Assembly (NCBI GenBank): GCA_040954595.2
Contig: CM082597.2
Span: 4,464,001-4,528,000, forward strand
Length of the DNA: 64,000 nucleotides
Direction of reading: 5' to 3'
From: Balanoglossus misakiensis
Lineage: Eukaryota > Hemichordata
Shown: piece by piece, positions 63,478 through 64,000 of the stretch
Numbering within the stretch: position 1 is the stretch's first letter
How the letters are laid out: each line of letters opens with the position of its first letter
Notes under the pieces: model-generated
Told to the model about the DNA's origin: nothing
What the model saw: only the letters and a program-made list of their open reading frames with translations
Database searches by the model: none
Position numbers and translations under genes: made by a program

Positions 63478-64000
63478 GATTGGCCGAGCAACGACCAGGG
63501 CGTTGCTAATAGTTGGAAAATAATTAGCATTAATTAGCAACATCTGTTCCACGGTAATATTTAAAGTTGCGTTCCGTTGTTGTTTCGTTTCCGTTGGCCT
63601 AACTGGAGAAGATCTGACTTGATCAACTTGGTAACAAATTCAGGCGCCCGTATCTGCAATACCATTAATGAACAGCCTCATTAAGGCAAATTCAAAATGA
63701 TTTCGAAGCACTTTCGATGACTTTACCATCGACTGCCTTCGCTAAGAACATTGTCTGGCGTCGTGCTCCAATTGCCATGCAGTATTCGATATTCGACTGA
63801 TGTTTCGCGATGCATGCTATATGAGGGGGCGCATGAAAATGGCGCTATATGTGTTGACTATTTTGGTGATATGGGTATGGGTGGGGTGGTGCTATGCAGT
63901 GTTAGCTCACTACTAGCGTTAGGAGTTCGTCACAGACATGATTTCGTTACCATCCCGCCACTTTATACACCGCTGGTTGTCATAATGGCGGATCATGAAA
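63478..64000 (+). promoter_or_regulatory. Candidate promoter and start of a neighbouring gene at the right edge
   Basis: An inverted CCAAT box (GATTGGCC at about 63478) precedes an A/T-rich ATATTTAAAG (about 63558) and a pyrimidine-rich stretch. Near the window end ATGGCGGATCATGAA starts at 63985 and stays open to the edge (MADHE). Too short to identify. Confidence 0.2.

Larger units (their letters stand above)
56300..64000. other. Right-hand flank
   Basis: No confident gene. It contains copy F of the dispersed repeat, several microsatellites, and poly-C tracts near 60031-60042, 61611 and 61636. The longest frames (60217-60621 plus, 60761-61141 minus) show no recognised motif. CpG-richer patches are at 62640-63060 (with AAATGGCGGCAG at about 62662) and at the extreme right. 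Confidence 0.45.

Noticed and set aside
33980-64000. Further let-7, mir-100/mir-10 or mir-125 copies
   Set aside because: I looked for the seed-region words on both strands and found only the three hairpins; the duplicated clusters known in some chordates are not seen here.

Overview
The window comes from a bilaterian animal, most likely a marine invertebrate (a deuterostome or lophotrochozoan; the sequence alone does not settle which). Evidence: GT-AG introns, an intron-split homologue of the animal membrane protein TMEM145, an intact set of bilaterian microRNAs, and a great deal of microsatellite, minisatellite and non-autonomous transposon sequence. No bacterial-type gene organisation is present, and most open reading frames in the window are chance or repeat-derived.

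The main content is on the minus strand. Reading 5' to 3' (high to low coordinates) there are three microRNA hairpins: mir-100 (33894-33979), let-7 (27366-27455) and mir-125 (17976-18052). This is the ancestral bilaterian mir-100/let-7/mir-125 cluster in canonical order and on one strand, with about 6.4 and 9.3 kb between hairpins. Both arms of each hairpin are present and pair well. The next gene downstream on the same strand is the 5' part of a TMEM145-like gene. Four coding exons (8595-8714, 8319-8393, 1182-1256, 649-876) give 166 residues, from a signal peptide through the extracellular domain, and the gene continues off the left edge. An E-box, an RFX-type X-box and an A/T-rich element lie just upstream of its start codon.

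Layout: 1-8.7 kb, TMEM145-like exons and a 7 kb second intron holding a 62-bp minisatellite, a (TATG)n tract and a MITE. 8.7-11.5 kb, promoter and a large GT/GA microsatellite. 11.56-14.74 kb, a foldback-type element with five matching units per inverted arm and a broken cysteine-rich (CXC-like) coding remnant inside. 18-34 kb, the miRNA cluster with its spacers, which hold repeats, a higher-order 24/88-bp minisatellite (27.93-28.63 kb) and a 157-bp pogo-type MITE (29.55 kb). 34-64 kb, the upstream flank: no confident protein gene, several CpG-richer patches with YY1-like ATGGCGG motifs that could be promoters (for the miRNA primary transcript or neighbours), and more copies of the same repeats.

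The three miRNAs are probably processed from one minus-strand primary transcript starting somewhere above 34 kb. let-7 and mir-125 are the developmental-timing miRNAs, and the let-7 loop carries a GGAG/GAGAU element of the kind bound by LIN28. All functional statements are inference from family identity; expression was not tested.
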